Part shown: piece after piece, positions 8,711 through 17,074 of the stretch
Position numbering within the stretch: position 1 is the first letter of the stretch
Layout of the letters: every line of letters begins with the position of its first letter
NCBI GenBank assembly: GCA_028285445.1
Contig: JANQPQ010000016.1
Location: 124,001-188,000, forward strand
Source of the DNA: Cyclobacteriaceae bacterium
Lineage (GTDB): Bacteria > Bacteroidota > Bacteroidia > Cytophagales > Cyclobacteriaceae
DNA length: 64,000 bases
Reading direction: 5' to 3'
Translations under genes and position numbers: made by a program
The notes under the pieces: generated by a model
The model's input: only the letters and a program-made list of their open reading frames with translations
What the model was told of the DNA's origin: nothing
The model's database searches: none

Positions 8711-8735
8711 ATTGTGTCCGGTTTCGAGACAAAAT
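8711..8735. promoter_or_regulatory. Inverted repeat, candidate enhancer site for the sigma-54 activator
   Basis: ATTGTGTC (8711-8718) and GACAAAAT (8728-8735) form an inverted repeat with one mismatch and a 9-base spacer. Its centre lies about 47 bases before the -24 element at 8770. NtrC-family activators bind dyads of this size upstream of the promoters they activate, so this could be the binding site of the regulator encoded next to it. Confidence 0.35.
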
Positions 8736-8769
8736 AGTTCAAAGAAGAACAGGTGATCTCAGTGCTTAA

Positions 8770-8785
8770 TGGCACAAACGTGGCT
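8770..8785 (+). promoter_or_regulatory. Sigma-54 (-24/-12) promoter of the NtrC-type regulator gene
   Basis: TGGCAC-N5-TGGCT contains GG and GC ten bases apart, as the -24/-12 consensus TGGCAC-N5-TTGCW requires. The -24 half is a perfect match and the -12 half keeps the essential GC. It lies about 90 bases before the GTG start of a sigma-54 activator gene, and rpoN is encoded 10 kb away, so the match makes biological sense. The activator probably controls its own operon. Confidence 0.6.
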
Positions 8786-8874
8786 CCATTGCTCTAGAAC
8801 AGACGTTTCGCTACAATTTTCATCACTGGCATAGTTTTTATTTCAAAAGATCAACAACCTAACTTATTTACAAA

Positions 8875-10254
8875 GTGGACAAAGAGCTCGGGAAAATTCT
8901 GATTATAGATGATGACGAAGATGTGTTATTAGCGGCAAAACTGCTGTTAAAGAAGCACGCCCAGCAGGTAATCATTGAGAAGAACCCAAAGAAAATTCCA
9001 TTCTTACTGAATAACGACTCATACGATGTCATCCTCCTTGACATGAACTTCAGTAAGGATACAACCAGTGGCAAGGAGGGGTTTTATTGGCTAAGCCAAA
9101 TTCTTGAAAAAGACCCTTCGGCGGTAGTAATACTAATTACTGCTTTTGGTGATGTTGAAATGGCCGTAAAGGCCTTGAAGGAAGGAGCCACCGATTTCAT
9201 TTTAAAGCCATGGCAAAATGAAAAGCTTTTGGCTACCCTCTCTACAGCAGTAAAGTTAAAGAGATCTTACAAAGAAGTTGATAAGCTTAAGAAGGCCAAA
9301 AAGCAACTTGAAGATGATATCAATCAGCCTTTTAAGGAGATCATTGGGAACAGTCCTGCGATAAAGAAGGTGTTTGATTTAATAGACAAAGTGGCCAAGA
9401 CGGATGCGAACGTACTTATTCTTGGAGAAAATGGTACCGGAAAGGAACTGGTTGCTCGTGCCCTCCACCAGCGATCGCTTCGAAAAGACAGTGTGTTTAT
9501 AGGTGTTGACATGGGAGCCATTACTGAAACCCTATTCGAAAGCGAGCTATTTGGTCATAAGAAGGGTGCCTTTACCGATGCCAAGGATGACAGAGCCGGC
9601 AGATTTGAAATCGCTAATGGCGGAACTTTGTTCCTGGATGAAATTGGTAACCTGGGCACACCATTGCAGTCGAAGTTACTTACCGCATTGCAGAAACGAG
9701 AAGTAATGCGTGTGGGCTCTAACCAGGTAATCCCTATCGATATCAGGCTGGTTTGCGCCACTAACATGCTTATTCATGAAGAAGTAAGCGAAGGCAGGTT
9801 CAGACAAGATCTCCTTTACAGGATAAATACAGTTGAAATTCACCTGCCTCCACTTCGCGACCGACAGGAAGACATACCGCTGCTGGCTGAGCATTTTGTG
9901 AAGGCCTATGGCAAAAAATACCGCAAGCCAGATATGACCATCTCCCCGCAAGCAGTAAGTAAGCTGGAGAAATACCATTGGCCGGGAAATATCAGAGAAC
10001 TACAACACGCCATTGAAAGGGCCGTGATTATGTGCGACGGCAACAACCTTTCTAACGATGAATTTTTCTTCTTAATCCAAAACTCAGGTGGTAGCAACGA
10101 CACTGCCTCCGATTCCTTTAACCTTGACGATGCAGAAAAGAATGTTATCCTGAAAGCTATAAACAAGCACTCAGGAAATATTTCTAAGGCTGCAAAAGAA
10201 CTGGGATTAACGAGAGCCTCGCTATATAGGAGGCTTGAGAAACATGGGCTTTAA
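8875..10254 (+). CDS. Sigma-54-dependent response regulator, NtrC family
   Basis: This 459-residue protein starts at a GTG. Domains in order: a receiver with phosphoacceptor D56 (LLDMNF); an AAA+ sigma-54 interaction domain from about residue 155 with Walker A GENGTGKE starting at 184; the sigma-54 contact loop at 231-236 reading GAFTDA instead of GAFTGA; LFLDEIGN as Walker B; and a C-terminal Fis-type helix-turn-helix (NISKAAKELGLTRASLYRRLEKHGL region). It should activate genes read by RpoN. It is coupled to the kinase gene that follows. A -24/-12 promoter and dyad lie upstream, so autoregulation is likely. Confidence 0.95.
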   Translation: MDKELGKILIIDDDEDVLLAAKLLLKKHAQQVIIEKNPKKIPFLLNNDSYDVILLDMNFSKDTTSGKEGFYWLSQILEKDPSAVVILITAFGDVEMAVKALKEGATDFILKPWQNEKLLATLSTAVKLKRSYKEVDKLKKAKKQLEDDINQPFKEIIGNSPAIKKVFDLIDKVAKTDANVLILGENGTGKELVARALHQRSLRKDSVFIGVDMGAITETLFESELFGHKKGAFTDAKDDRAGRFEIANGGTLFLDEIGNLGTPLQSKLLTALQKREVMRVGSNQVIPIDIRLVCATNMLIHEEVSEGRFRQDLLYRINTVEIHLPPLRDRQEDIPLLAEHFVKAYGKKYRKPDMTISPQAVSKLEKYHWPGNIRELQHAIERAVIMCDGNNLSNDEFFFLIQNSGGSNDTASDSFNLDDAEKNVILKAINKHSGNISKAAKELGLTRASLYRRLEKHGL

Positions 10255-11602
10255 GAACTTTAAGGTTAATGTGGTGGCCCGGGTTGTGGCCATCGTACTA
10301 ACTTCATTCCTCCTATATGAGGTTTGGGGCGGGGATATTATTTTCCTCACGCCACTGCTACTTCTTTTCTTGCTCGGGGTGCAAATTCTTTCCCTACTCA
10401 AATACATCGATAGATCTAATAAGGAAATTGTTTCCTTTCTCGATTCCATAAAATACGACGACATAGAATCGAATTATGCCACTGATAGTAACAACACCTC
10501 AGTTAACAAGCTAAATACTGAATTCAACAAAGTAATAAAGAGATTCCAGGCTGCCCGTAAAGAGAAAGAAGCGGATTACCAATACCTAAAGAATATTGTT
10601 CAGCACGTTGGTATTGGGCTTATTACATTTAAGAAAGATAGCGGCGAGGTGCAAATCTTTAATACTGCCGCCAGAAGGCTATTAAGAATCTCAAAGGCAG
10701 AAAATGTCAACGATCTGAAGTCAATAAGCCAGCCACTGGTAGACATGTTCTTCCGACTTAAGACAGGCGGCCGAGACCTGGTAAAACTGGAGATTGGTGG
10801 AGAAATTATTCAGTTGGCAGTTTATGCCATTGAACTTACTCTACGAGGCAATGAATATAAGCTGGTTTCTATCCAGAATATTCAAAGCGAACTAGAGGAG
10901 AAAGAGATGGAAGCCTGGCAAAACCTGGTGCGCGTACTGACTCATGAGATCATGAATTCCATCACACCAATTCAATCGCTGGCCGCTACCGTTCAGGTTG
11001 AACTAGATGCTCAGCTGGCAACAAATAATAACGATGGCCCTGTTGGTGGGGAGGAAATAGAAGATATACACCTGGCTATTCAAACCATCCAGAAGCGAAG
11101 CGAAGGGCTTATTCGCTTTGTTCAGGATTTTAGAAACCTGACCAGGACTCCAAAACCCAAGCTGGCCAAAGTTTCAGTGCAGGACTTGCTCAACCAGATA
11201 TCTATACTGATGCAGAAAGAAGTGAAGGAAAGTAACATCAGCTTGCATTGCGATATCTCTCCTTCAGACTTGGAAATAAATGCGGATAAGGAACTAATAG
11301 AACAAGTTCTCATTAACCTGATTAAGAATGCGGTGCAGGCATTTGATGAGCAGACCGAAAGAGACATACATCTCAAAGCCTTCAAAAGTGACAAAGGACG
11401 ACCGGTGATCTCAGTTACCGACAATGGAGTAGGCATAGACGACGAAGCGTTGCAAAGAATATTCATCCCGTTCTTCACTACCAAAAAGAATGGTTCTGGT
11501 ATTGGATTGAGTCTTTCACGGCAAATTATGAGACAACATCAGGGTGTTCTTACAGTAAAATCGAAAGTGGATGAAGGAACAGAATTCGCGCTTAAGTTTT
11601 AG
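10244..11602 (+). CDS. Membrane sensor histidine kinase (NtrY-like)
   Basis: The protein has 452 residues from ATG 10244. AGGAGG at 10228-10233 serves this ATG. A TTG at 10235 is an in-frame alternative. Two closely spaced membrane helices (about residues 9-25 and 31-48) have almost no periplasmic loop, so the signal is probably sensed in the membrane or cytoplasm. A PAS-like segment follows, then the H-box with H234 in LTHEIMNSITPIQS, N-box LINLIKNAVQAF, G1 TDNGVGID and G2 GSGIGLSLS. It overlaps the regulator gene by 11 bases and must be its cognate kinase. Confidence 0.93.
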   Translation: MGFKNFKVNVVARVVAIVLTSFLLYEVWGGDIIFLTPLLLLFLLGVQILSLLKYIDRSNKEIVSFLDSIKYDDIESNYATDSNNTSVNKLNTEFNKVIKRFQAARKEKEADYQYLKNIVQHVGIGLITFKKDSGEVQIFNTAARRLLRISKAENVNDLKSISQPLVDMFFRLKTGGRDLVKLEIGGEIIQLAVYAIELTLRGNEYKLVSIQNIQSELEEKEMEAWQNLVRVLTHEIMNSITPIQSLAATVQVELDAQLATNNNDGPVGGEEIEDIHLAIQTIQKRSEGLIRFVQDFRNLTRTPKPKLAKVSVQDLLNQISILMQKEVKESNISLHCDISPSDLEINADKELIEQVLINLIKNAVQAFDEQTERDIHLKAFKSDKGRPVISVTDNGVGIDDEALQRIFIPFFTTKKNGSGIGLSLSRQIMRQHQGVLTVKSKVDEGTEFALKF

Positions 11603-11687
11603 GGTATTGACGCCGTTGATTGTACTATTTTTTAATCATTAAAGATTTTATAGCTTTACGCCATCATTTTGAAAAGACCCATCTTCA

Positions 11688-11924
11688 ATGGCAGATGTAC
11701 AAGGTAAGATTACTGAAATCCTGGTTGAGAAATTGGGAATTGCAGCAACTGAAGTAACACCTGAGGCAAACTTAACTAAGGATTTAGGAATCGATTCACT
11801 TGACTACGCAGAGTTAGTGATGGAGTTTGAACAGGCCTTTAATATTCGAATTCCAGACAATGACGCAGAGAATCTGCAGACTGTTAATCAGGCAGTGACT
11901 TATATCGAAAATAAGATCTCCTAG
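11688..11924 (+). CDS. Acyl carrier protein
   Basis: This small acidic 78-residue protein carries the phosphopantetheine attachment serine S37 in the motif GIDSLD. It shuttles acyl chains for fatty acid or related synthesis. It stands alone, with no fabF, fabD or rnc beside it, and the DSLDYAELVMEFE helix II differs a little from the usual DSLDTVELVM. It may therefore be a secondary, specialised ACP rather than the main AcpP. Its TAG stop overlaps the convergent small gene's stop by four bases (CTAG). Confidence 0.9.
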   Translation: MADVQGKITEILVEKLGIAATEVTPEANLTKDLGIDSLDYAELVMEFEQAFNIRIPDNDAENLQTVNQAVTYIENKIS

Positions 11925-12187
11925 ATCAATTCTTCCAAGTAAAGTTTACTTTCGATCTCTCTTCGCAGCTGCTGGCAGCAGGCATCAATTTTTATAGATA
12001 AAGAAGAAAGCTTATTCTTCTCGACGATAAGCCTGACTGTGGTTTGCCGATATTGTGGGCAAACACCACTGGCGCAGGTGTTATGTGCTATTGCTTGCAG
12101 ATCTTTCCTGACCGTGGCGGCCAGTGCTTCAACAACATGCTTCTCGGGTTTAGTCAAGTGGTGGTTTTCTTGAACAATAATCTTCAT
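11921..12187 (-). CDS. Small cysteine-containing protein of unknown function
   Basis: This 88-residue protein is not recognised. It contains CASGVC (a C-x4-C) in the middle and CC near the C-terminus, with mixed charged helical sequence around them, so metal binding or disulfide formation is possible. No signal peptide or membrane segment is seen. Its stop overlaps the convergent acyl carrier protein stop by four bases, and a separate small gene (YopX-like) lies 74 bases upstream on the same strand. Confidence 0.6.
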   Translation of the reverse strand: MKIIVQENHHLTKPEKHVVEALAATVRKDLQAIAHNTCASGVCPQYRQTTVRLIVEKNKLSSLSIKIDACCQQLRREIESKLYLEELI

Positions 12188-12261
12188 TAGATCTGGGTTG
12201 TGGTAACATTAATCGTTTTGAGTTAGACTTTGTAACCCTAAAAAGGTTTAAAAATCAATAA

Positions 12262-12606
12262 TTACTCAATAGATTCGGGGGATTCCAGGTAGTTACAAAG
12301 GCGAATTGCTTTTTTAAGTTTTTCTGCCACCAGCGGTATGCTAATTGACTTTGCAGCAGGCTTGTCTGTCATAGCCCAGCCCGATTTATTGACGTCCCAA
12401 AACACCAGATATTTTCTTGAAGAGATCAGTAAGATATCACCTTCATAAATCTCATTTTCATCTTTGTCCATGAGGCCGGTATACTGCAGCAGTATGTAGT
12501 CCTCCTTATGCAGTTTACCCTTGATGCAGGGAATGGCATTGAGTCGCATCATGAGGCCATTCTCCTTATCCCAGGCCTTTATTTTGAGTTCACGTCCGGT
12601 GATCAT
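12262..12606 (-). CDS. YopX-family protein
   Basis: This 114-residue protein has the YopX family layout: an N-terminal LKIKAWDKENG motif, then LLQYTGLMDKDENEIYEGDIL, then a short beta-rich part ending near LVFWD. The family is named after Bacillus phage SPbeta and is common in phages and conjugative elements; its function is not known. No other phage gene is near, so this is a lone copy between housekeeping genes, perhaps a relic of transfer that has been kept. Confidence 0.75.
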   Translation of the reverse strand: MITGRELKIKAWDKENGLMMRLNAIPCIKGKLHKEDYILLQYTGLMDKDENEIYEGDILLISSRKYLVFWDVNKSGWAMTDKPAAKSISIPLVAEKLKKAIRLCNYLESPESIE

Positions 12607-12664
12607 TTGTAATTATTAGGAATATGCAAGTTAGCAGGTTGCGTTGGAGCAGAAAGGGGAATTG

Positions 12665-12698
12665 TAAAAGAAAAAGCACAGCGTTTGGGCTGTGCTTT
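12665..12698 (-). terminator. Intrinsic terminator of tRNA-Arg
   Basis: A perfect 10-base-pair stem (AAAGCACAGC at 12673-12682 with 12689-12698) closes a six-base loop. On the minus strand it is followed by TTTTTCTTTT. It lies 4 bases past the tRNA 3' end and is one of the strongest terminators in the window. Confidence 0.8.
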
Positions 12699-12701
12699 AG
12701 G

Positions 12702-12775
12702 TGAACCTGGAGGGATTCGAACCCCCAACCTCCTGATCCGTAGTCAGGTGCACTATCCAGTTATGCTACAGGTCC
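12702..12775 (-). tRNA. tRNA-Arg (anticodon ACG)
   Basis: The 74-base gene folds into a full cloverleaf. Acceptor GGACCTG pairs with CAGGTTC (one G-U). The anticodon stem CCTGA/TCAGG closes loop CTACGGA, giving anticodon ACG, which reads CGU and, after A-to-I editing, CGC and CGA. The T arm GGGGG-TTCGAAT-CCCTC is canonical. The 3' CCA is not encoded, so it must be added. A strong terminator follows directly. Confidence 0.95.
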
Positions 12776-12822
12776 AGAAACTTGGTATCCAGTTAAGCAA
12801 CGGACCCATGTTTCAAACGTTG

Positions 12823-12830
12823 CAAAAGTA
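12823..12830 (-). promoter_or_regulatory. Possible -7 box for tRNA-Arg
   Basis: On the minus strand TACTTTTG matches TAnnTTTG and lies 48 bases before the tRNA 5' end. No TTG is present at the expected upstream distance, so this is a one-element match. Confidence 0.35.
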
Positions 12831-12867
12831 GCTATTCTTTAATTAATGATAAGGGCCTTGCAAAAAT

Positions 12868-14361
12868 TTATGGCACCACAGTCTCCAATAACACCTCGTA
12901 GTAGTCACGTTTCAAATATTTGGCCTTGATCCAGGCATAGAAGGTCATGGCCTGCAAATCTTCCTGATCTTCGGGAACAGTGGTAAGGGTCTCCTCGATA
13001 GTTTGCCAGGTGTCTTCGACATAGAAACTATTAGGTTCATCGATGAGCTTCTTTATTAAACCCAGGAAAGAGCGGGTTCTATCATAGAGGGGATGATCGA
13101 ATAACGTTGAGAATGCCCGCTCAAAAGACCGGATGAGGTTTATCGCAATATCAACGTTGCCAGATTGATATTGGGCAATAATCTCCATTAGTGATTTCTT
13201 GAATAACCATTCTTTACCAAGATACTTAATACACCACTGATTGCTGTGGCCAATGTGGTGGGCCGTTTTTATGGCTTCGGAGAAATCACCCTGTAAAAAA
13301 TGGTATATGGCCAGATTAAGCTTAAGTCGAACCTGGTCGGTAATGGAGAATAAGCTGGCATTACCTGGCAGCTCTCTTTGCAACAGCTCTACGGCCGCAT
13401 CCAGCTTGCCGCGGTAGCACAACAATCCGGCTTTAAGCAAAATGTAGCGCGCATGAAACTGCTGCTGCTGACTGGCATCGTAGGCCAGCAGTCCCTCCCC
13501 CAACTCTTCTATATAAACTTCGGCTTGCTTAAACTTCCTGTTGCGATAAAGAACATGGGCAATCATGTAGATTATGCTGAGCTTATAGTAATGACTACTT
13601 TTAGCAAATCCGTATTCAGACTTTGCCTGTTGATATTGCTGGATAATATATGGCTCGAATGAATAGAAGTCTTTTTTAGCCAGGATTACGCTTCTGGAAA
13701 TCGTGAGGATATTGTAGAGCATGCGGGGCCTTTTGGCCATGATTTTATCTAGGGCATATTCTTTCAGAACCTCTTGCGTAATCGCCTCAAAGTCAATGTC
13801 ACCGCCTTCCAATACTAATCTTTGCAATTCTCTTCTAATCAGATTACATGCGATGGTGGCTTTCTCGTCTTCGTCTCTCAGGGTCTGGTTCTTCTTCTTC
13901 CTGGAGATAATTTCATCTAGGTCACCGGCAAACTCTGAATGGCTATTCTCAATCTGCAACAGATAAATAGCATTGAGTATTTCAAACTGCTCCTCCTTTT
14001 GCGCTTTCTGCTCGGCTTTGTTAAGGTAATACCAGGCAATCTCATCAGACCGGCGCTCAAAAAGGTAACGGGCCAGTGACAAGATTCCCATAAGGGAAGA
14101 TGACGAGGTTATGTCTCCCTCCATCCGTTTCAGCACAACAAAGTCCCCTAATCGTTTGGCTAACCGCTTTCGCAGTGAATGATAGGCATCAGCGTTTTGC
14201 TGCCTGAACTTCTCCTTGGCTTCATCATTTCCTACTACCAGCGACTCAAACAGCTCCAGGTCCTTTCTTTGCCGCAGCTGCCTTTGGCTATTGATAAACT
14301 TGACAAAGTCCTTCCTTTCGGGCTCACTGAGGCTATCAATTAGCAACTTTAGTCTGTCCAT
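12868..14361 (-). CDS. TPR-like helical protein of unknown function
   Basis: This protein of about 497 residues starts at an ATG giving MDRLKLLIDSLSEPE; an ATG 81 bases further up (14442) would add a basic leader and is less likely. The sequence is almost wholly helical, with repeated patterns such as LARYLFERRSDEIAWYYLNKAEQKA and YIEELGEGLLAY that resemble degenerate tetratricopeptide repeats. No signal peptide or membrane segment is seen, so a cytoplasmic scaffold is likely. I know of no assigned function. It precedes tRNA-Arg on the same strand. Confidence 0.7.
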   Translation of the reverse strand: MDRLKLLIDSLSEPERKDFVKFINSQRQLRQRKDLELFESLVVGNDEAKEKFRQQNADAYHSLRKRLAKRLGDFVVLKRMEGDITSSSSLMGILSLARYLFERRSDEIAWYYLNKAEQKAQKEEQFEILNAIYLLQIENSHSEFAGDLDEIISRKKKNQTLRDEDEKATIACNLIRRELQRLVLEGGDIDFEAITQEVLKEYALDKIMAKRPRMLYNILTISRSVILAKKDFYSFEPYIIQQYQQAKSEYGFAKSSHYYKLSIIYMIAHVLYRNRKFKQAEVYIEELGEGLLAYDASQQQQFHARYILLKAGLLCYRGKLDAAVELLQRELPGNASLFSITDQVRLKLNLAIYHFLQGDFSEAIKTAHHIGHSNQWCIKYLGKEWLFKKSLMEIIAQYQSGNVDIAINLIRSFERAFSTLFDHPLYDRTRSFLGLIKKLIDEPNSFYVEDTWQTIEETLTTVPEDQEDLQAMTFYAWIKAKYLKRDYYEVLLETVVP

Positions 14362-14489
14362 TCTGATCTTTTCGAAAAACCGTTTTGGTCTATTAAAAAC
14401 TTTGAATTTAGACAATTTGAGGCCATTTGGGGCATATTTCAAAGTCCGGTTTTGAAAAAAGTTGGTTCGGCTACCAGTAGCCTCAGCTA

Positions 14490-14497
14490 TAGGTTTG
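14490..14497 (+). promoter_or_regulatory. Possible -7 box for the DUF2339 gene
   Basis: TAGGTTTG matches TAnnTTTG and ends 25 bases before the ATG at 14523. The nearest TTG upstream is 25 bases away, so the -33 element is not convincing. Confidence 0.4.
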
Positions 14498-14522
14498 CCT
14501 TAAATCAAACGCAAATCAACCA

Positions 14523-16139
14523 ATGAACAACGGATTTGAAAAAAACTGGATCAGCATTTTGGGCGGGGTATTCCTGTTTACCGGAATGCTCTATTTCTTT
14601 AAACTGGCCATTGATGAGGGCTGGTTGCCGCCAGCCGCTCGTGTAGCGGTTGGATTAATCGTGGGTATTACTGCCCTCTTTATTGGCTACTCGCGCTACA
14701 AACGAAAGCTAACGCTTACGGCTGAATTGGTTTCTGGCTTGGGAAGCGCCATCGTTTATGCCACTATCGCTTATGCGAGCTTTTCAGAAGATATCCAATG
14801 GTCTGCCAACGCATTGTTTATTTCCATGATCGCCTTTACCAGCGTGGTTACCATTGTAGGAGTGAAATACAATATGCGCTGGTTGAGCGTAATCAGTATC
14901 ATAGGTGGCTTAATTACGCCAATAGTAATAAAAGCGCCTGAGCAGCAAATTTTTGTGCTGTTTCTGTACGTTTTCATTCTCAACGCGGTGTCATTGTATT
15001 TGAGTACGGCCAAATCCTGGCCGGAGCTTAGGGTGCTTCCATTCGTGGTCACCTGTATTATCTACATAACTTACTATGTCTACTTTGACCCGGAAAGCTG
15101 GCAACAGCCTATATTCTACATCTCCTCGCTCTTCGTGGTGTACTTCATTGGCTTGTTGATTTCAGCATTGCGAGAAGGTAATAGCTTCGACGGCCTCAAT
15201 CTATATCTGGGATTGATAAACGCCATCAATTTCATTTTCTGGTCGATTTTTATTCTGAATACTTTTTCTGTTCCCTATTCTGTGCCAACGCTATTCGTAG
15301 GATCACTCTACATTATATCATCTCTATTTATTTACAACCGCGACCAGGGTTCTAAACTGGCGTGGGGCGCGCACTTCTTATTGGGGATAATTCTGGTATC
15401 AATAGCCGGAGCTGACCTAGCCAGCAACTACCGATATGCCGGAATGCACTATGCAATCAACAGCGCCATTTGGCTGACTTTGGCCGTGACTGTCTATTGG
15501 GCTGGCCGCTACACCAAACTAATAGTTGCGGAGTACATCGCCATGATAGCCTGGCTACTGATCCTGCTACAATGGTACACCGTAGCCTGGGATGTACATT
15601 GGGTTCGTTGGTTTGGGGTTGAATACATTCCTTTCCTTAACCCTGGAGCCTTGGTGTGGATAGGATTAGCAGCGGCGGGTTTTGCTTTCGCCAGGGAATT
15701 TCAGCGCAGGGCAACCTCTAAAGATGCGGCTGATGAGAATGCCGGAGTGATTGCCCTGGCGCTGGCGATTGCCAGTCACATCGTTGTAGGCGGTTTACTG
15801 ACTATACAAATTCAGAATTTCTGGGATGCTTACAATGTCACCTTCATCAAAGACTACATCGTACTTTCGATTTCATGGGTTATCTACGCAATGGTGCTAT
15901 TCCTTTGGGGATCTTCCACGGATCAAAAGCCTTTCCGTTGGATGGGATCAGTGGTACTCATCTTAACATCGATTAAAGTATTTGTAATTGATCTTGCCGG
16001 CGCCTCAACCATCTATATTGTCTCCTTCCTTATGTTGATGGGACTGATAACCCTGGCCATCAGCAGAATAGATCATAACTGGAGGAAGAAAAAGCTGCAG
16101 GAAGCGATCGAGAACAACGAGCTAAATCAAAATCGGTGA
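14523..16139 (+). CDS. DUF2339-type polytopic membrane protein
   Basis: This 538-residue protein has about 14 predicted membrane helices across nearly its whole length. The beginning (NWISILGGVFLFTGMLYF, then ARVAVGLIVGITALFIGY and ELVSGLGSAIVYATIAYA) matches the DUF2339 membrane family. Many members are longer, with an N-terminal coiled coil, so this is a short form. The C-terminal KVFVIDL segment is also typical. Function is unknown. The next frame's GTG at 16136 overlaps its stop, but I judge that gene to start further on. Confidence 0.82.
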   Translation: MNNGFEKNWISILGGVFLFTGMLYFFKLAIDEGWLPPAARVAVGLIVGITALFIGYSRYKRKLTLTAELVSGLGSAIVYATIAYASFSEDIQWSANALFISMIAFTSVVTIVGVKYNMRWLSVISIIGGLITPIVIKAPEQQIFVLFLYVFILNAVSLYLSTAKSWPELRVLPFVVTCIIYITYYVYFDPESWQQPIFYISSLFVVYFIGLLISALREGNSFDGLNLYLGLINAINFIFWSIFILNTFSVPYSVPTLFVGSLYIISSLFIYNRDQGSKLAWGAHFLLGIILVSIAGADLASNYRYAGMHYAINSAIWLTLAVTVYWAGRYTKLIVAEYIAMIAWLLILLQWYTVAWDVHWVRWFGVEYIPFLNPGALVWIGLAAAGFAFAREFQRRATSKDAADENAGVIALALAIASHIVVGGLLTIQIQNFWDAYNVTFIKDYIVLSISWVIYAMVLFLWGSSTDQKPFRWMGSVVLILTSIKVFVIDLAGASTIYIVSFLMLMGLITLAISRIDHNWRKKKLQEAIENNELNQNR

Positions 16140-16264
16140 TTTGGTTGATGGGAATGGGAGTGGCCTTGTTTTGGGCTCTCCTATTCTTTTTCCAGCCAAT
16201 TTTTGCTGGATGGATTGCAGTTTCCAATTTGTGGGCGGGCCAGCGTTTCTTTCTCAAAAAAGAT

Positions 16265-16272
16265 TATCTTTG
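16265..16272 (+). promoter_or_regulatory. Possible -7 box for the PorT-like gene
   Basis: TATCTTTG is an exact TAnnTTTG match ending 40 bases before the ATG at 16313. Only a TTT at 16246-16248 stands near the -33 position. It lies inside the upstream extension of the reading frame and so argues for the internal start. Confidence 0.4.
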
Positions 16273-16312
16273 CCGCTACAATAATAGGCTGGTTTTGACA
16301 GTTTTAGAGGAT

Positions 16313-17062
16313 ATGAGGAAAATACTGGTTTTGATATTAATTCTTCCTTTTCTGGCAGGTTTTGATGCCTACGCCAACGGCGAGGGAAATGATGATAAGA
16401 AGAAGAAGAAAAACGAAGAGCAAGTTTCTGCAAGACCAGATATACCAGGCACCTTGCTAATTGATTTGGGGTTAAACATTCTGCAAAATGTTCCTAGCAG
16501 AATGGATCTTGGCAACTTCCGATCTAAGGTGGTAAACTTCTATTATTACTACGATATGCCTATTGGCGAGTCTCACTTTTCTTTCAACCCAGCGATTGGC
16601 GTTGGCCTTGAGAAGTTCGCTTTCGACAACGATATCACGCTTATTGACAATGGAGATAGTACTTTCGTTCAGGAGCTGGATGATCTTCTGCCAGATGCGG
16701 CCATCAAAAAGACGCGATTAGCCGCGAACTATTTTGATATACCTATCGAGTTTCGATACCACTCTAGCAAATACGATCACAGGCGCAGTTTGAAGGTGGC
16801 TATTGGTGGCAGAGTGGGGTTCCTCATGTCTTCACACACCAAGATTAAGTACGACTTGCAAGGTGATACAGTAATTGAAAAAAATAAGAGAGATTTCAGC
16901 CTAAGTTCGTTTCGTTATGGTGTACACGGCCGTATAGGTTATGGGGGATTTAACCTCTTTATGCACTACAATCTTTCCAATCTATTTGACGATGGATTGG
17001 GCCCTCCGGGTACAAGTAACTCCAACAACATTACTGTTGGCATCTCACTGGCAGGGTTTTAA
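16313..17062 (+). CDS. PorT-family outer-membrane beta-barrel protein
   Basis: This 249-residue protein starts at ATG 16313, giving the signal peptide MRKILVLILILPFLAGFDAYA. The frame is open back to a GTG at 16136, but that extension has no signal-peptide logic and holds a likely promoter. A lysine-rich linker (KKKKKNEE) follows, then alternating strands (FYYYYDMPIG, SFNPAIGVGLEKFAF, FGVHG-like glycine turns) ending in an aromatic residue (SLAGF), as expected for a barrel. It resembles the PorT/outer-membrane beta-barrel group found widely in Bacteroidota. Whether it serves type IX secretion is not shown. Confidence 0.75.
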   Translation: MRKILVLILILPFLAGFDAYANGEGNDDKKKKKNEEQVSARPDIPGTLLIDLGLNILQNVPSRMDLGNFRSKVVNFYYYYDMPIGESHFSFNPAIGVGLEKFAFDNDITLIDNGDSTFVQELDDLLPDAAIKKTRLAANYFDIPIEFRYHSSKYDHRRSLKVAIGGRVGFLMSSHTKIKYDLQGDTVIEKNKRDFSLSSFRYGVHGRIGYGGFNLFMHYNLSNLFDDGLGPPGTSNSNNITVGISLAGF

Positions 17063-17074
17063 TCTCGCCGTTGA

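Larger units (their letters stand above)
8110..8874 (+). other. Long intergenic region with facing terminators and a sigma-54 promoter
   Basis: This is the only gap over 300 bases in the window. It lies between the start codons of the LuxR-type regulator (minus) and the NtrC-type regulator (plus). From left to right it holds about 250 unassigned bases with a TATAAT at 8315-8320, a plus-strand terminator (8365-8412), a minus-strand terminator (8445-8477), a 46-codon open frame (8528-8668), an inverted repeat (8711-8735) and a -24/-12 promoter (8770-8785). The two terminators face each other, so transcripts appear to enter from both sides. Confidence 0.6.

Noticed and set aside
13378-13966. Plus-strand frames antisense to the TPR-like gene
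   Set aside because: The minus-strand frame is long, helical and consistent throughout; these short frames have no start signals or neighbours.
16136-16312. Upstream extension of the PorT-like gene from GTG 16136
   Set aside because: A signal peptide starts at 16313 and a TAnnTTTG box lies inside the extension.
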